A stretch of DNA of 64,000 nt from Phoronis australis. Taxonomy: Eukaryota > Phoronida > Phoronidae. Shown here in pieces: positions 52,501 through 59,555 of the stretch. The notes under the pieces are model-generated. The model saw nothing but the letters and a program-made list of their open reading frames with translations, ran no database searches and was not told the origin of the DNA. Numbering within the stretch: the stretch's first letter is position 1; every line of letters starts with the position of its first letter. The stretch is from assembly GCA_002633005.1 (NCBI GenBank), contig NMRA01000011.1:1797238-1861237 (forward strand). The letters are read 5' to 3'. Position numbers and translations under genes: made by a program.

Positions 52501-55500
52501 ATCAAAAAGATTAAATGGCGCCTAATGAGACACGTGAAGTCACGTCAATTGATAATAGAATGTCCAAACTTTATCATTCTTTATTTGTACTTCGAACTAA
52601 CGACCATTGGTCAAACAGCAATTTTAATTGATATTTTATCTTAAAAGGTAATACAAAGAGAAACGGCATGTTTTATAGTCTGAAAGCCTGACAGTAAGCT
52701 TTTTTGAACCATTGCCCCTTTAAACTATAGATCTAGACCAGGTATGAGCAAAATGATCAGGTCTCTTCAAAGTGCTAGGCATCCCATTTTTACATATACA
52801 CGTCGCGGTTTCAGCTGTTGTTACAACCACTATCTCAGACAGGTTTGACATCATAGGAACAATGATATTTCTTTCGTCACAATGCCGCCACATTTTGAAC
52901 TAATGGCTCGCCCTTCTCAAAGGCGATATTTTGCTGTTGCTTTGGCAAAATCTGTCAACCTGCCGGCAAAAAATGCGTGTTTTTTGTTTCCTTCCACCAC
53001 AATGTCTTTAAGAAATTGTCATTCGTAACTAAGGTGGTGGACGGCACCCGTCGGCATCAGAAATTTTGATTGTGCTCCTTTTGTGTGAAGCAGGGTAATT
53101 ACTGCATTAGCGATGACTCCAAGGCAATAAAACACTGGCCGAAATAAACCAAACTATCGTGGACTAAAACTGGTATTTTTTCTATCAAATTGGCTTCCAA
53201 AATTGAAATCTCCATGGACAAATTTGTTATCGTCGTTCTTTACCGAAGAAATACGCTAAATATTAGCCAAATATGATGTCATTGTTGTTCTTACAGAGGA
53301 AAGTGTGTTTACTGCAATGTCGGATAAAAATTGGTTTATGAACGTCAACAAAAGAATGCAGGAACGATTTAACGATAAAAAAACTTGTTACCTCTTCCTG
53401 AAAACTCCTTTCGTGTGAAGTTGAAACTGTACGCTGTACATTTTTTACTATACCATTAAACTACTCTTGTTCAGAAACATGGAAAGTACATCGGGACTCA
53501 TCTATAAAGTGTACCTGGCACATTTGATAGAATTTTATTCACACAATCCCAGAAAGAAGGCGTTAAGTGTGTGTGTGAACGGCTTTCCTCCGTATGACAA
53601 ATACTTTGCAAACTCATGAAACTGACGTCGCTTTCGTAAAATGTAACAATGGTATATTTCTCGCATGTGCATTCGACGTAAATTGTAACAATTACATAAA
53701 ATGTAACAACTATTTACGAAATCATTACATTTTACGGCGTATCAGAGCGCTGTGGCCAGGGACCAGGTAGGCCTAAGGGTAGCCTTGGCGCAAAGCTGTA
53801 TACTAACAAGCTGTATTTTGAAGAAAGTCTTCATACTGCTAGCTGGTCGCAGCTAGCTAACGCAACTTGAGGGCTACCGCGGCAGTGTGACACAGGATTA
53901 ACTACCCCGTAATTTTATGCAAGTGTCTGAAATCATGTATGTATACGGAATTTATGATTTGAACCTTTTACTTCGACAAAACAGCTTGCAACCGTATGCC
54001 TTTACCGTTCGCGAGTGTCTGGTCTCGGTCCGCACCGGATCCCTCTGGCTGCGGGCCCGAGTCCGGCAAAATATTTTCTGTCAAAATTTATTGGCCACAT
54101 TTCGTCAGCAATTTCGATATAATTGTCCGTATTTTGATTTTATTAACGTTATGGCGCGCTGTAGATTGTTTTATCCCCGTTTGTAAGCTGGTAACGGACA
54201 CTGCTTCAGCCGCACAGACGGCGTATACTAAACCTGTGTACTTCCGGGTTCGCAGTACATGTAAGTTCAAAATGGCGGTGAGTTCGTCGGGTCCGAATCG
54301 TTAGTGGCGCGTTTGTTTAAACTTTATTTGATTACGGAATGTGTATTAGTTATGGGGTACGTACTTCTTGGATCCTTATAACGTCCTCTAATTACCATGT
54401 AATAAGGGTTAACAACTTGTGGTTCTTGGACTTTAAGTAGCTCAACAGTTGATTCCACCTCTCGACTGAGGATGGTAAAGGGATTTAACGTTTTAGCGAT
54501 AAGTAAGACAATTATGCACTTCAAATTGCGTTGACATTGCAAGTGAATGTTGAGATAACTGAGATGGTTATGTTGACCGGAAACAAGTTTTCGACGAATA
54601 ATTAACCGAACACCTTGAATTTTTTACTCGTCCCAGTATAGTCGGCTTTTTGTCGGCTTCGGCAAATCAACTTTATTTGAACTTAGGAATACTAGTTCTC
54701 GAAAACGGCTTTGTGGATTTTGCTGAAACTTTTCAAAGTCAATATTTACTTACCAATCTCAAAAAATATGTCAGTTCTTGCGTGATGTAGGCTAATAAAG
54801 GCGAATACTACAGCTATTTTTTACAAAATGCCTTACGTTTTGAGAGTTGATTCGTCATACTGTAGAAATCACACGTAAAGACTAATCGAAACTTTCTATC
54901 AGCGTTGTTGAGGTAACTGGTGAAGATTTCATTCAAAAAGTTTCATTAAAATCGACCCAGGAGTTATTCTGGTATGAATTCACTTTCCGTAAAAAATAAA
55001 ATTTTGACTTAAAAAGATGTTAATGTAATGACAATAACAACAACAACAAAAACAACAATAACAACAGAAATAATAATATTATTATTAATAATAATAACAA
55101 CAATAATGATAATAATGATAATGATAATGATAATAATGCTACATACATGTAAATATAAACAATTTTTTATTTCCAGATATTTTTTCTTTCATAAAATATA
55201 TATTTTCACTAGTTGACAAACCTTATTATTAGATATATGACTTAGAATGAAGGGCAATAAATAAGGTTTGAGATAGCCTTAAATATTTAAGGTCCGACAA
55301 AACCGTTCCACTGTAAACTAGCTACGGTATCGCTTCGCAGTAAGCGCATATAAAACCGTTTAACCTTTAACAGGTCACGAATTTCTTGCAGGAGTTGAAG
55401 CGGCCCAACAAGACACCATCATTTACATGCAAACGCAGCAATCATTAGAGGAAAACGGTGAAACAAGTGCGTTAATAAAGTTTTCAAATAAGCATTTTGC

Positions 55501-58500
55501 CAACTCAAATGTACATTTTACTTATCAAATTGCTAAAAACTAATTCCTTATCTAGTAAAGGCGGTCAACCCAGATACAGCTATTAAGGCTTTCTGAGACC
55601 TGCAAGTTAGTATTTCTATTGAAAATCTGAGACCATCGACGAAAAGCGGTGTCTTCAGTTCCACAATCCTGGGCTTTAGCTCCTGAGGGTCCTAAAGTGC
55701 CTAAACATCTAATTAATCAAAATTTCGACTGCATCATCTGTTTCAAGCCTGTTTCATTAAGAATGACCTCTCTGATTAAATCGATGCAACTTAAGACATG
55801 AAAATGTCTGGGGTTTATTATTTAAGGCAGCATTAAGGACTAATTAGCGATTTATTTACACTTTCAACTTAACAAACATTCCTTTTTCAAAAGAATCCAT
55901 TAAGCCTGGAAACCATTTCCACAACTCAAGACGAATAGCATCAATCAAAGTTGTTGTACTTCCTTTTGTGAAGGTTCTCATATCCCTCGGGTCCAAACAC
56001 CCCAGGTTTTCTTTTCCAACCCCAAGAAAATTTGCGGACATGGTGTCCAGGGTAAATGAAATTTATTGGTTCTCAGTTCAAATTTCAAATTAATTGTAAT
56101 TTGGTCGTTAATTAGTAAGTGTCTTAAATAATAACCTCAGATATTTCTTAAGTTGTATCAAATTAACTTGAGGGGATATTTTAAAGAAGCGGACTTCAGG
56201 CGGATTTTCTACTTGAAATTTTGATTAAATGGATTGGGGACACTCAGCGGCCAAGCCCAGGACTGTGCACAATAAGACGCCCTTTTTTCATTGGTAGGTA
56301 ATTTACAATAAAATTAAACGCTCAATCCTTTTGCACTCAGTAGTGTGAATACTGTCCTCCTGGTTCTCCAGCTGTTAGTTGGAACTGTTTATATGCAAAC
56401 ACAGCTGGGGCTAGTGCTACACTGTAACTGTATGGATTCAGACATGTCCTGTTAATAAATGGCATGCCTGTTGGTTTTGTGTCCCTTGCACTAACCTTAA
56501 TGTGCACTGGCTTTCTTTCAGGAGTTGAAGAATTCCAGTCCGCCACTGATGTCGCTAGTACGGGAACGGAACACGTGATGACAGGAAATGGTGAGATAAA
56601 CTAAGTACAATAAAGCTTTCGAATAATCTGTTGTCAACACTGAAATTCTATAATGAAATTTTGAAGCTGTCGACATTACACGACGAAATGTTTTCACAAA
56701 ATGAAAGACAAACATTTTGTAATGTAAATGTTGTCTTTTAAATGGACATTATCGGAGAGAATATGGCTTTCTGAGATCAGTCTTAGCTCGGAATCAAACC
56801 TACAACCCCTGCAGTTGCAACTAATGGGCCAGGCAGATGGAAAAAAATTTGAAGGCGGTCGGTGCTTGAATAGCTGACTTTCAAAATATTGAAATGTACT
56901 ATCTCGCCAGATGACGATCAGATCTTTGGTGGACATGCGTTCACCGCCACGGGAGGTTTCAACCTACTGGTGTAACAGCTACCATGGTTCCGGTAAATTC
57001 TCACTGCTGTAATGGCTAGAAAAGGTACTCGTCTTGAAATATCCATGGGTGCAAGTCGTTATTTTCCATACAATCCCCACTGCGAAGAATATTCCGAGCC
57101 CTGCGTTGTCAGGGCTGCCACTGATAAAGCGGGGGCCATTTGGATCCCTGCCGATGTCAGAAAGCTAGAATGATGAGTTGACTTCTTAACCTACCTAATT
57201 AACGAGAGGGGAGGAAAGTCGCGTTTATTTCTGTTTCTTGTTTCTTTGATTATTGAACAACTGTATAGTAACGGAATTTCTGTTCAACAAATCTGTGTTG
57301 GGACCAAGCTGCAATCACTTTTGCGCTCAAATCTCACCGTCTAGGGGGAGCCAATATGAAAAGCCTGCAATTAGTTGCGCGTGCGCAACCCACTTAGTCC
57401 TGCCCTATTGCAAGAAAAAACTGATTTGAAACTCACGATAGCCCTCTATATGCATGTATTGTTATTCGGCTATACCTGTTTGAGGTTGAAGAAGTCCGTA
57501 GTAAATCTTTGTTCATATGCTAATGGCGCTTGATATTATGAACAAACTTGCTCGCGGATAGCGCCCACAGCCAAGGCTGAATCCCTGGTCTGGCTATTTT
57601 ACTTAACCTTCGTCACAGAAGGATCATTGATTCCTCAAATCCGGTGTGGACATCTCACGTCCACTCCTGTCCCAGTACAACAGGATCCTCCAGGACAAGT
57701 GTTCACAGCAGACGTTGCTCCTACGTACGGTGAATACTGTTCGAGGGCAAAAGAAAGTTAGATGCAAGCTGAGCTATTAGCCTCAAAGGAAATTTATCTC
57801 ACGTAATTAGTATCCGTAAACAACGAGGCGAAAGGCTCACTAGGCATATGTGAACTGCGTTTGTCGGAAACTGCGTAAATGTAGTAGCCAACGAGGGAGG
57901 TTTATTGTTGCCAGGTAACACGAAAATAGCGTTTTATTGCTTACTGGAATTAATTTGCACAGTCAATAGCTCATCCTATTCGCAAGATACAATGTATGAG
58001 GATTTACGCTCCCCAGGCAAAGTACAATCCAACAAGTGAGACGTTCACTTTGCCACCTCGCGAGGCAAAATCCTCTCGGTTCATTTTGTCGCAGACGTGA
58101 GTTATGTGATGAGCTCTTTTGCGTTCGAGGTGTGTAGCTTTCCCTTTACGATGTCCTGCTATTCGGAGATTGTGTGATGGTGTGTCATGGCAGTAAATGA
58201 CGCAATTTGGACCGTGAAATAAGAATAGACATAAACACGCATTTCTAAAGACGTGCAGGAATTTTTACCGGTGCTCGTTCAACCTGCTTCTGAGCGACTT
58301 TCGCCAAGGAACAAAGTAGGTGTGGCGCCAGATTCGGACGATGTGGTCAGTGACCACTGTCCAGTGCTAGCAAGACCCAATTAAGTGTAATTACCAGACC
58401 ATGTACTGGAGTAAACATGTTGCCAGTACATACTTGCGAATTTCCAAAATGCATTAAGCAAATAATTTCCGTTCAAAACAAACCTTAAATACGGCGGTAT

Positions 58501-59044
58501 TCAGCTTTGAAAAAAACAACTTAGCATGTTTTATGAATGTTGAATACCGATGAACTAATAAGCTAAATACTTCAAATATTGGTTACGGATTTAAGATGTA
58601 CGACCGTGCGTATTAATATACTCGGATGATTTATAGACGCTGACCATAATTAGCAATGCCAGGTGTTTTATTGTTTTAGTGACTGTATCACGACAAATAG
58701 GAACAACGATGATCAAATTGGATGACAATAGCTTTTATGACAGTGCTTTTCGCCCAGATGTGTCAAATTACTTTATTCGAGGAATATCCAGCACCCTGGC
58801 CGGAAACTATGATGTTTGGAATCAGCTGGTGATGGAACACGTGTCGTGAAGACTAACTCTGGTTAGCTTCAAAATCCATGACAAAATTCAAACAATAGAT
58901 GAGGTGGGTGGGTGGCTGAGAGCTCACTTCTAACTTGAATTCACTGACAATCAAAATCTGCCGGCACTTAAATTTTGTAAATTAAATCAAAGCTAGCCAC
59001 GCTTCAGGAAACAAAACGAAGTACATTGTAGTAATAACAATAAA
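28295..59044 (+). CDS. CARD adaptor-like gene, span of the predicted transcript (at least 10 coding exons)
   Basis: The gene joins exons 28,295-28,534, 29,567-29,627, 29,761-29,817, 35,755-35,781, 36,667-36,693, 44,434-44,460, 46,115-46,186, 55,392-55,457, 56,522-56,590 and 58,680-58,849. Phases agree at every junction and the frame stays open: 261 residues. Order: caspase-2/CRADD-type CARD (about 1-90), Ser/Pro linker, three 9-residue repeats, Glu-rich segment, GVE-type repeats, and a C-terminal segment that may start a second death fold. CARDs bind other CARDs to recruit caspases or signalling partners in the cytoplasm, in apoptosis or innate immunity. An adaptor role is inferred. Introns total about 30 kb and are filled with mobile elements. 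Linker exons could be skipped freely, since all are phase 1-1. Transcripts are needed to confirm joining. Confidence 0.7.
29240..29485 (+). repeat. pyrimidine-rich tract in the first CARD intron
   Basis: About 245 bp almost free of G on the plus strand (TTCC, TCC and CATTC runs). It gives three overlapping Phe/Ser/Pro-rich open frames that I treat as composition artefacts. It lies about 80 bp before CARD exon 2. Confidence 0.65.
29567..29627 (+). CDS. CARD exon 2: last CARD helix
   Basis: Acceptor CCTGTTTTTTAG, 61 nt, donor AGCG/GTAAGT; phase 0 in, phase 1 out. It reads VFLEALKRYQQEYVYDLLMS. Joined to exon 1 this gives AFPVFLEAL, which aligns with the caspase-2 segment AFDAFCEAL and completes helices 5 and 6 of the CARD. 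The exact continuation of the domain across the junction is the strongest evidence for this splice. Confidence 0.87.
29761..29817 (+). CDS. linker exon 3: Ser/Pro-rich, phase 1-1
   Basis: Acceptor GTTTGTTTTACAG, 57 nt, donor TCAG/GTAAGT; phase 1 in and out. It reads DGSPPPSIASSIKQHIFSS, a flexible linker with no domain. It is the first of a run of symmetric exons. Confidence 0.72.
29970..30040 (+). other. possible alternative short terminal exon
   Basis: A very good acceptor (GAATTTTCTTTTTAG, ending near 29,983), entered in phase 1, gives EQCDIISRIYKSTCTGL and then a stop, with no donor before it. It could end a CARD-only isoform. No AATAAA is close by, so support is weak. Confidence 0.25.
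30499..30989 (+). promoter_or_regulatory. TATA box, GC-rich island and splice donor: candidate internal first exon
   Basis: TATAAAA at 30,499-30,505 is followed about 25 bp downstream by a 450-bp GC- and CpG-rich block, unlike its A+T-rich surroundings. The block ends at a strong donor, GAG/GTGAGA (30,984). An open frame without ATG spans 30,534-30,953, Arg/Ser-rich and without known pattern. If spliced to the microexons, the only ATG before the donor would read in the wrong frame, so such a transcript would be non-coding or use a later start. Confidence 0.4.
30990..32593. other. intron sequence with one MITE
   Basis: Apart from the MITE at 31,694-31,812, nothing recognisable. The long minus frame at 31,482-31,973 runs across that MITE and is not called. 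Confidence 0.4.
31694..31812. mobile_element. MITE of the TTCAGTAACGCTAGGAC family, copy 1
   Basis: Left end TTCAGTAGCGCTAGGAC, right end GAGGTCCTAGCATTACTGAA, inverted. It is the same family as 60,712-60,851. Confidence 0.7.
32594..35280 (-). mobile_element. hAT DNA transposon, 2.69 kb, decayed
   Basis: Perfect terminal inverted repeats CAGTGGCGGATCTACG and CGTAGATCCGCCACTG, flanked by the direct repeat CCCATG (32,588-32,593 and 35,281-35,286). hAT elements normally duplicate 8 bp; here 6 bp match exactly. Transposase pieces on the minus strand (see 33,619-34,251) identify the superfamily. Confidence 0.82.
33619..34251 (-). pseudogene. hAT transposase fragment (p52rIPK/ZMYM-like)
   Basis: Minus strand, two pieces. 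The first (34,251-33,966) includes KRDADIVKAYKLIDTAVDEE and SDVQIPRQSRQQKDNNVPEE and ends near a donor GTAAGT. The second (33,730-33,619), after the acceptor TTTCTTCCAG, begins EYYRTVEKPFLDNLSQQLTT. The order PRQ--RQ---N-P-ET-, YYR--V--PFLD is that of the central region of p52rIPK-like hAT transposases, before the C-terminal dimerisation part, which is not visible. A TGA (34,168-34,170) breaks the first piece, and the splice phases do not join cleanly. Inactive. Confidence 0.72.
35393..35455 (-). repeat. tRNA-like SINE relic
   Basis: The minus strand shows TCTAGTGGCGAGAACGCTGA (A-box-like) and a decayed B box GTTTCAATTCC. It resembles the minus-strand relic at 46,338-46,440. Confidence 0.45.
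35755..35781 (+). CDS. microexon A (9 residues)
   Basis: Acceptor TTATGTTTTCAG, 27 nt, donor GAAG/GTAAGA; phase 1-1. It adds ERKVAPAKE. Both splice sites are conserved in copies B and C while the surrounding intron has diverged, which argues that it is used. Confidence 0.66.
36667..36693 (+). CDS. microexon B (9 residues)
   Basis: Same acceptor TTATGTTTTCAG and donor GAAG/GTAAGA, 27 nt, phase 1-1. It adds ENKIAPAKE. It lies about 0.9 kb after copy A in the second unit of the tandem duplication. Confidence 0.66.
37278..37439. mobile_element. short GGCGGAT-type MITE
   Basis: GGGGCGGATTTAGG at the left and CCTTGGATCCGCC at the right are inverted, with outer ACGCA/TGCGT. It resembles hAT-derived MITEs with CAGTGGCGGAT ends. 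Confidence 0.55.
39338..39641. mobile_element. hAT-type MITE (CAGTGGCGGAT ends)
   Basis: Left CAGTGGCGGATTTAGGGAGG, right TGGATCCGCCCCTG. The G-rich and C-rich borders match the hAT at 32,594. No clear target duplication. Confidence 0.6.
40218..40634 (-). pseudogene. unrecognised reading frame inside the 6.8-kb element
   Basis: Minus strand: acceptor TATTATTTACAG at 40,635-40,646, one in-frame TGA, then about 120 open codons to a stop at 40,218. It includes SQLLTDIDESAESSKQCYKQ and SRLIYSRLAALNRSGK and is rich in Ser, Glu and Lys. No family recognised. It may be an exon of the element's own gene. Confidence 0.4.
42541..42958 (-). pseudogene. unrecognised reading frame with two TGA codons inside the 6.8-kb element
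   Basis: The minus strand starts MSDITEEKMAAEVSEVD. It runs in one frame through two TGA codons (before FLSESEWACLQQFTP and before LFVEIIKLSMESDGGQIK) to RYVPTFNIRKALNPRPSLSL at a possible donor GTAAGT. One frame kept for about 420 nt apart from two TGAs suggests a former gene. Function unknown. Confidence 0.45.
44434..44460 (+). CDS. microexon C (9 residues)
   Basis: Acceptor TTATGTTTTCAG, 27 nt, donor GAAG/GTAAGA; phase 1-1. It adds ESKVTPATE. Compared with A and B, most changes alter amino acids but keep length, phase and splice sites. Confidence 0.64.
46115..46186 (+). CDS. linker exon: Glu-rich, phase 1-1
   Basis: Acceptor TTTTTTCATTTTAG, 72 nt, donor TGTG/GTACGA; phase 1-1. It reads ATNSAAPTGNIHEEDEEKEE and continues EEKC. 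The acidic, disordered segment follows the basic microexon peptides. The donor is weaker than in neighbouring exons. Confidence 0.63.
46338..46440 (-). repeat. tRNA-derived SINE relic
   Basis: Minus strand: A-box-like TCTAAGTGGTGAGAAC and a clear B box GGTTCGATTCC at tRNA spacing. Related to 35,393-35,455. Confidence 0.55.
47105..47260 (+). mobile_element. tRNA-derived SINE, third copy
   Basis: A box TAGCTCAGTGGACCATAG, B box AGTTCAAAACC, then the family tail GTCACGTGACGTGACCAA also seen in the inverted pair at 533-797. Confidence 0.65.
47370..49382. mobile_element. TTAA-class transposon with ~45-bp inverted ends
   Basis: Left GGTTATCTAAAACCTTATTC, right GTGCATAAGGTTGGAGATGACC, complementary over about 45 bp and flanked by TTAA (47,366-47,369 and 49,383-49,386). 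The right TTAA is also the left TTAA of the element at 49,387. Open frames at 47,696-48,202 (plus) and 47,568-47,846 (minus) show no transposase signature. Confidence 0.72.
48014..48590 (+). mobile_element. nested MITE with GGTTATCTCCAACCTTATT end
   Basis: It starts GGTTATCTCCAACC after TTTA and ends CGGATAACC before TATA. It is homologous, in opposite orientation, to 54,566-55,278 through most of its length. Its end sequence relates it to the surrounding element. Confidence 0.65.
49387..54432. mobile_element. DNA transposon copy 2, TTAA target duplication, split by a nested insertion
   Basis: It starts AGTCCTTATCTTA and ends GGACT, flanked by TTAA on both sides. It is homologous to the element at 1,807-4,358. 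Removing the 2.6-kb insertion at 51,138-53,744 leaves about 2.43 kb, close to copy 1. No transposase. Confidence 0.8.
51138..53744. mobile_element. 2.6-kb inverted-repeat transposon nested in copy 2
   Basis: Ends TGATACGCCGTAAAATGTAA and its exact complement TTACATTTTACGGCGTATCA. Both sub-ends carry several TAAAATGTAACAA motifs and a shared GCACATGCGAGAAATRTACC segment, so the long inverted repeats reach about 120-180 bp. The 6-bp GAGCGC is present once at the empty site (about 3,667 in copy 1) and duplicated here (51,132-51,137 and 53,745-53,750). No open frame over about 80 codons, so non-autonomous. Confidence 0.88.
54566..55278 (-). mobile_element. MITE, reverse copy of 48,014-48,590
   Basis: The right end GAGATAGCC is followed by TTAA (55,279-55,282). 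The left end GGTTAT has lost its TTAA. It is expanded by the microsatellite at 55,028-55,140. Confidence 0.6.
55028..55140 (+). repeat. ACA/AATAAT microsatellite
   Basis: Runs of AACAAC, AATAAT and AATGATAAT over about 110 bp. Confidence 0.85.
55392..55457 (+). CDS. linker exon, GVE family member 1
   Basis: Acceptor GAATTTCTTGCAG, 66 nt, donor AACG/GTGAAA; phase 1-1. It reads GVEAAQQDTIIYMQTQQSLE and then EN. The opening GVE--Q recurs in the exons at 56,522 and 59,481, suggesting they arose by duplication. Confidence 0.64.
55458..56521. other. intron with a small minus-strand frame
   Basis: At 56,041-55,856 (minus) a 61-codon frame starts MSANFLGVGKENLGCLDPRD, contains LIDAIRLELWKWFPGLMDSF and ends at a stop overlapping AATAAA. 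It looks protein-like and could be the end of a decayed gene copy, but I cannot name it. Confidence 0.35.
56522..56590 (+). CDS. linker exon, GVE family member 2
   Basis: Acceptor CTGGCTTTCTTTCAG, 69 nt, donor AATG/GTGAGA; phase 1-1. It reads GVEEFQSATDVASTGTEHVM and then TGN. It is the closest relative of the exon at 59,481; the intron sequence following both is also duplicated. Confidence 0.66.
57619..57729 (+). CDS. candidate extra linker exon, Pro/Thr-rich, phase 1-1
   Basis: Acceptor TTAACCTTCGTCACAG, 111 nt without stop, donor TACG/GTGAAT. It enters and leaves in phase 1, like every other linker exon, so including it keeps the frame. It reads EGSLIPQIRCGHLTSTPVPV and then QQDPPGQVFTADVAPTY. 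Splice sites are moderate and there is no relative in the window, so it is less certain than the others. If used, the protein grows to 298 residues. Confidence 0.42.
57730..58679. other. intron sequence
   Basis: After an AG at about 58,260 a frame stays open for about 40 codons (EFLPVLVQPASERLSPRN, later a stop), but the phase does not fit the gene and the acceptor is poor. Nothing else seen. Confidence 0.35.
58680..58849 (+). CDS. terminal exon with stop; possible start of a death-fold domain
   Basis: Acceptor TTTTATTGTTTTAG. Entered in phase 1 it reads VTVSRQIGTTMIKLDDNS, then FYDSAFRPDVSNYFIRG, then ISSTLAGNYDVWNQLVMEHV and one Ser before TGA at 58,847-58,849. The last 25 residues resemble the first two helices of death domains (I---LAG-Y-VW-QL), but the domain would be cut short. 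No strong donor lies before the stop. AATAAA at 59,039-59,044 fits 3'-end formation. CRADD pairs a CARD with a C-terminal death domain, which makes the resemblance worth testing, but I call it only possible. Confidence 0.6.
59039..59044 (+). terminator. polyadenylation signal AATAAA
   Basis: About 190 bp after the TGA of the terminal exon, in A-rich sequence. It is the likely 3' end of the short form of the CARD transcript. Confidence 0.55.
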
Positions 59045-59480
59045 ACGACGAAACGGAAACATATTTAAAACCAACTGTTGTTTGGGAAATGGCCCTTGTT
59101 AAGGTTTTAGTGAATTATTTTGTAATGTGTAAAATGTCATCAAAGCCGTACTTTCGGTATTTCAAGCTGCAACTCTGTGCAAATATCAAAGAAAATCAAT
59201 CATTTTGGCCGTTTAATAACAATAACCAGTGTTGAAAAAGTAGGCGTTATCGATTACATTTCCACTGTATTAGCTTGAATACCAAGGACGTGCTGAGAAG
59301 GCGTTATTAAAGTTGTTTGAGTGCTAAGGTAACGTCAGCAGTGACCAGTGTAAGCGAGAAATTTCCCACTCGGCACGTTACACACCTTGAATCAATAAGG
59401 TTTTTCATTTCTCCTCTCACGCCCTTGCTAACGTTGCAATACGATGCAGTTCTGCTGATTTGTCGAATTTCAAATTTCAG

Positions 59481-59555
59481 GAACTGAAGTTTTCCAAAGC
59501 ACTACATGTACGTCTCTGGAAATGGAGCCCGAAGAAAAAACAGGAAGCATGACCG
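59481..59555 (+). CDS. linker exon downstream of the stop exon, GTE family member 3
   Basis: Acceptor TTCAAATTTCAG, 75 nt, donor ACCG/GTAATA; phase 1-1. It reads GTEVFQSTTCTSLEMEPEEK and then TGSMT. It is homologous to the exon at 56,522 (GVEEFQSAT...). Because it lies after a stop-containing exon, it can only be used if 58,680 is skipped, and its partner exons would lie beyond about 61 kb or outside the window. It may instead be an unused duplicate. Confidence 0.5.

Noticed and set aside
55856-56041. Standalone small gene on the minus strand
   Set aside because: Only 61 codons with no splice or promoter evidence; kept as a note under the intron and not called as a gene.
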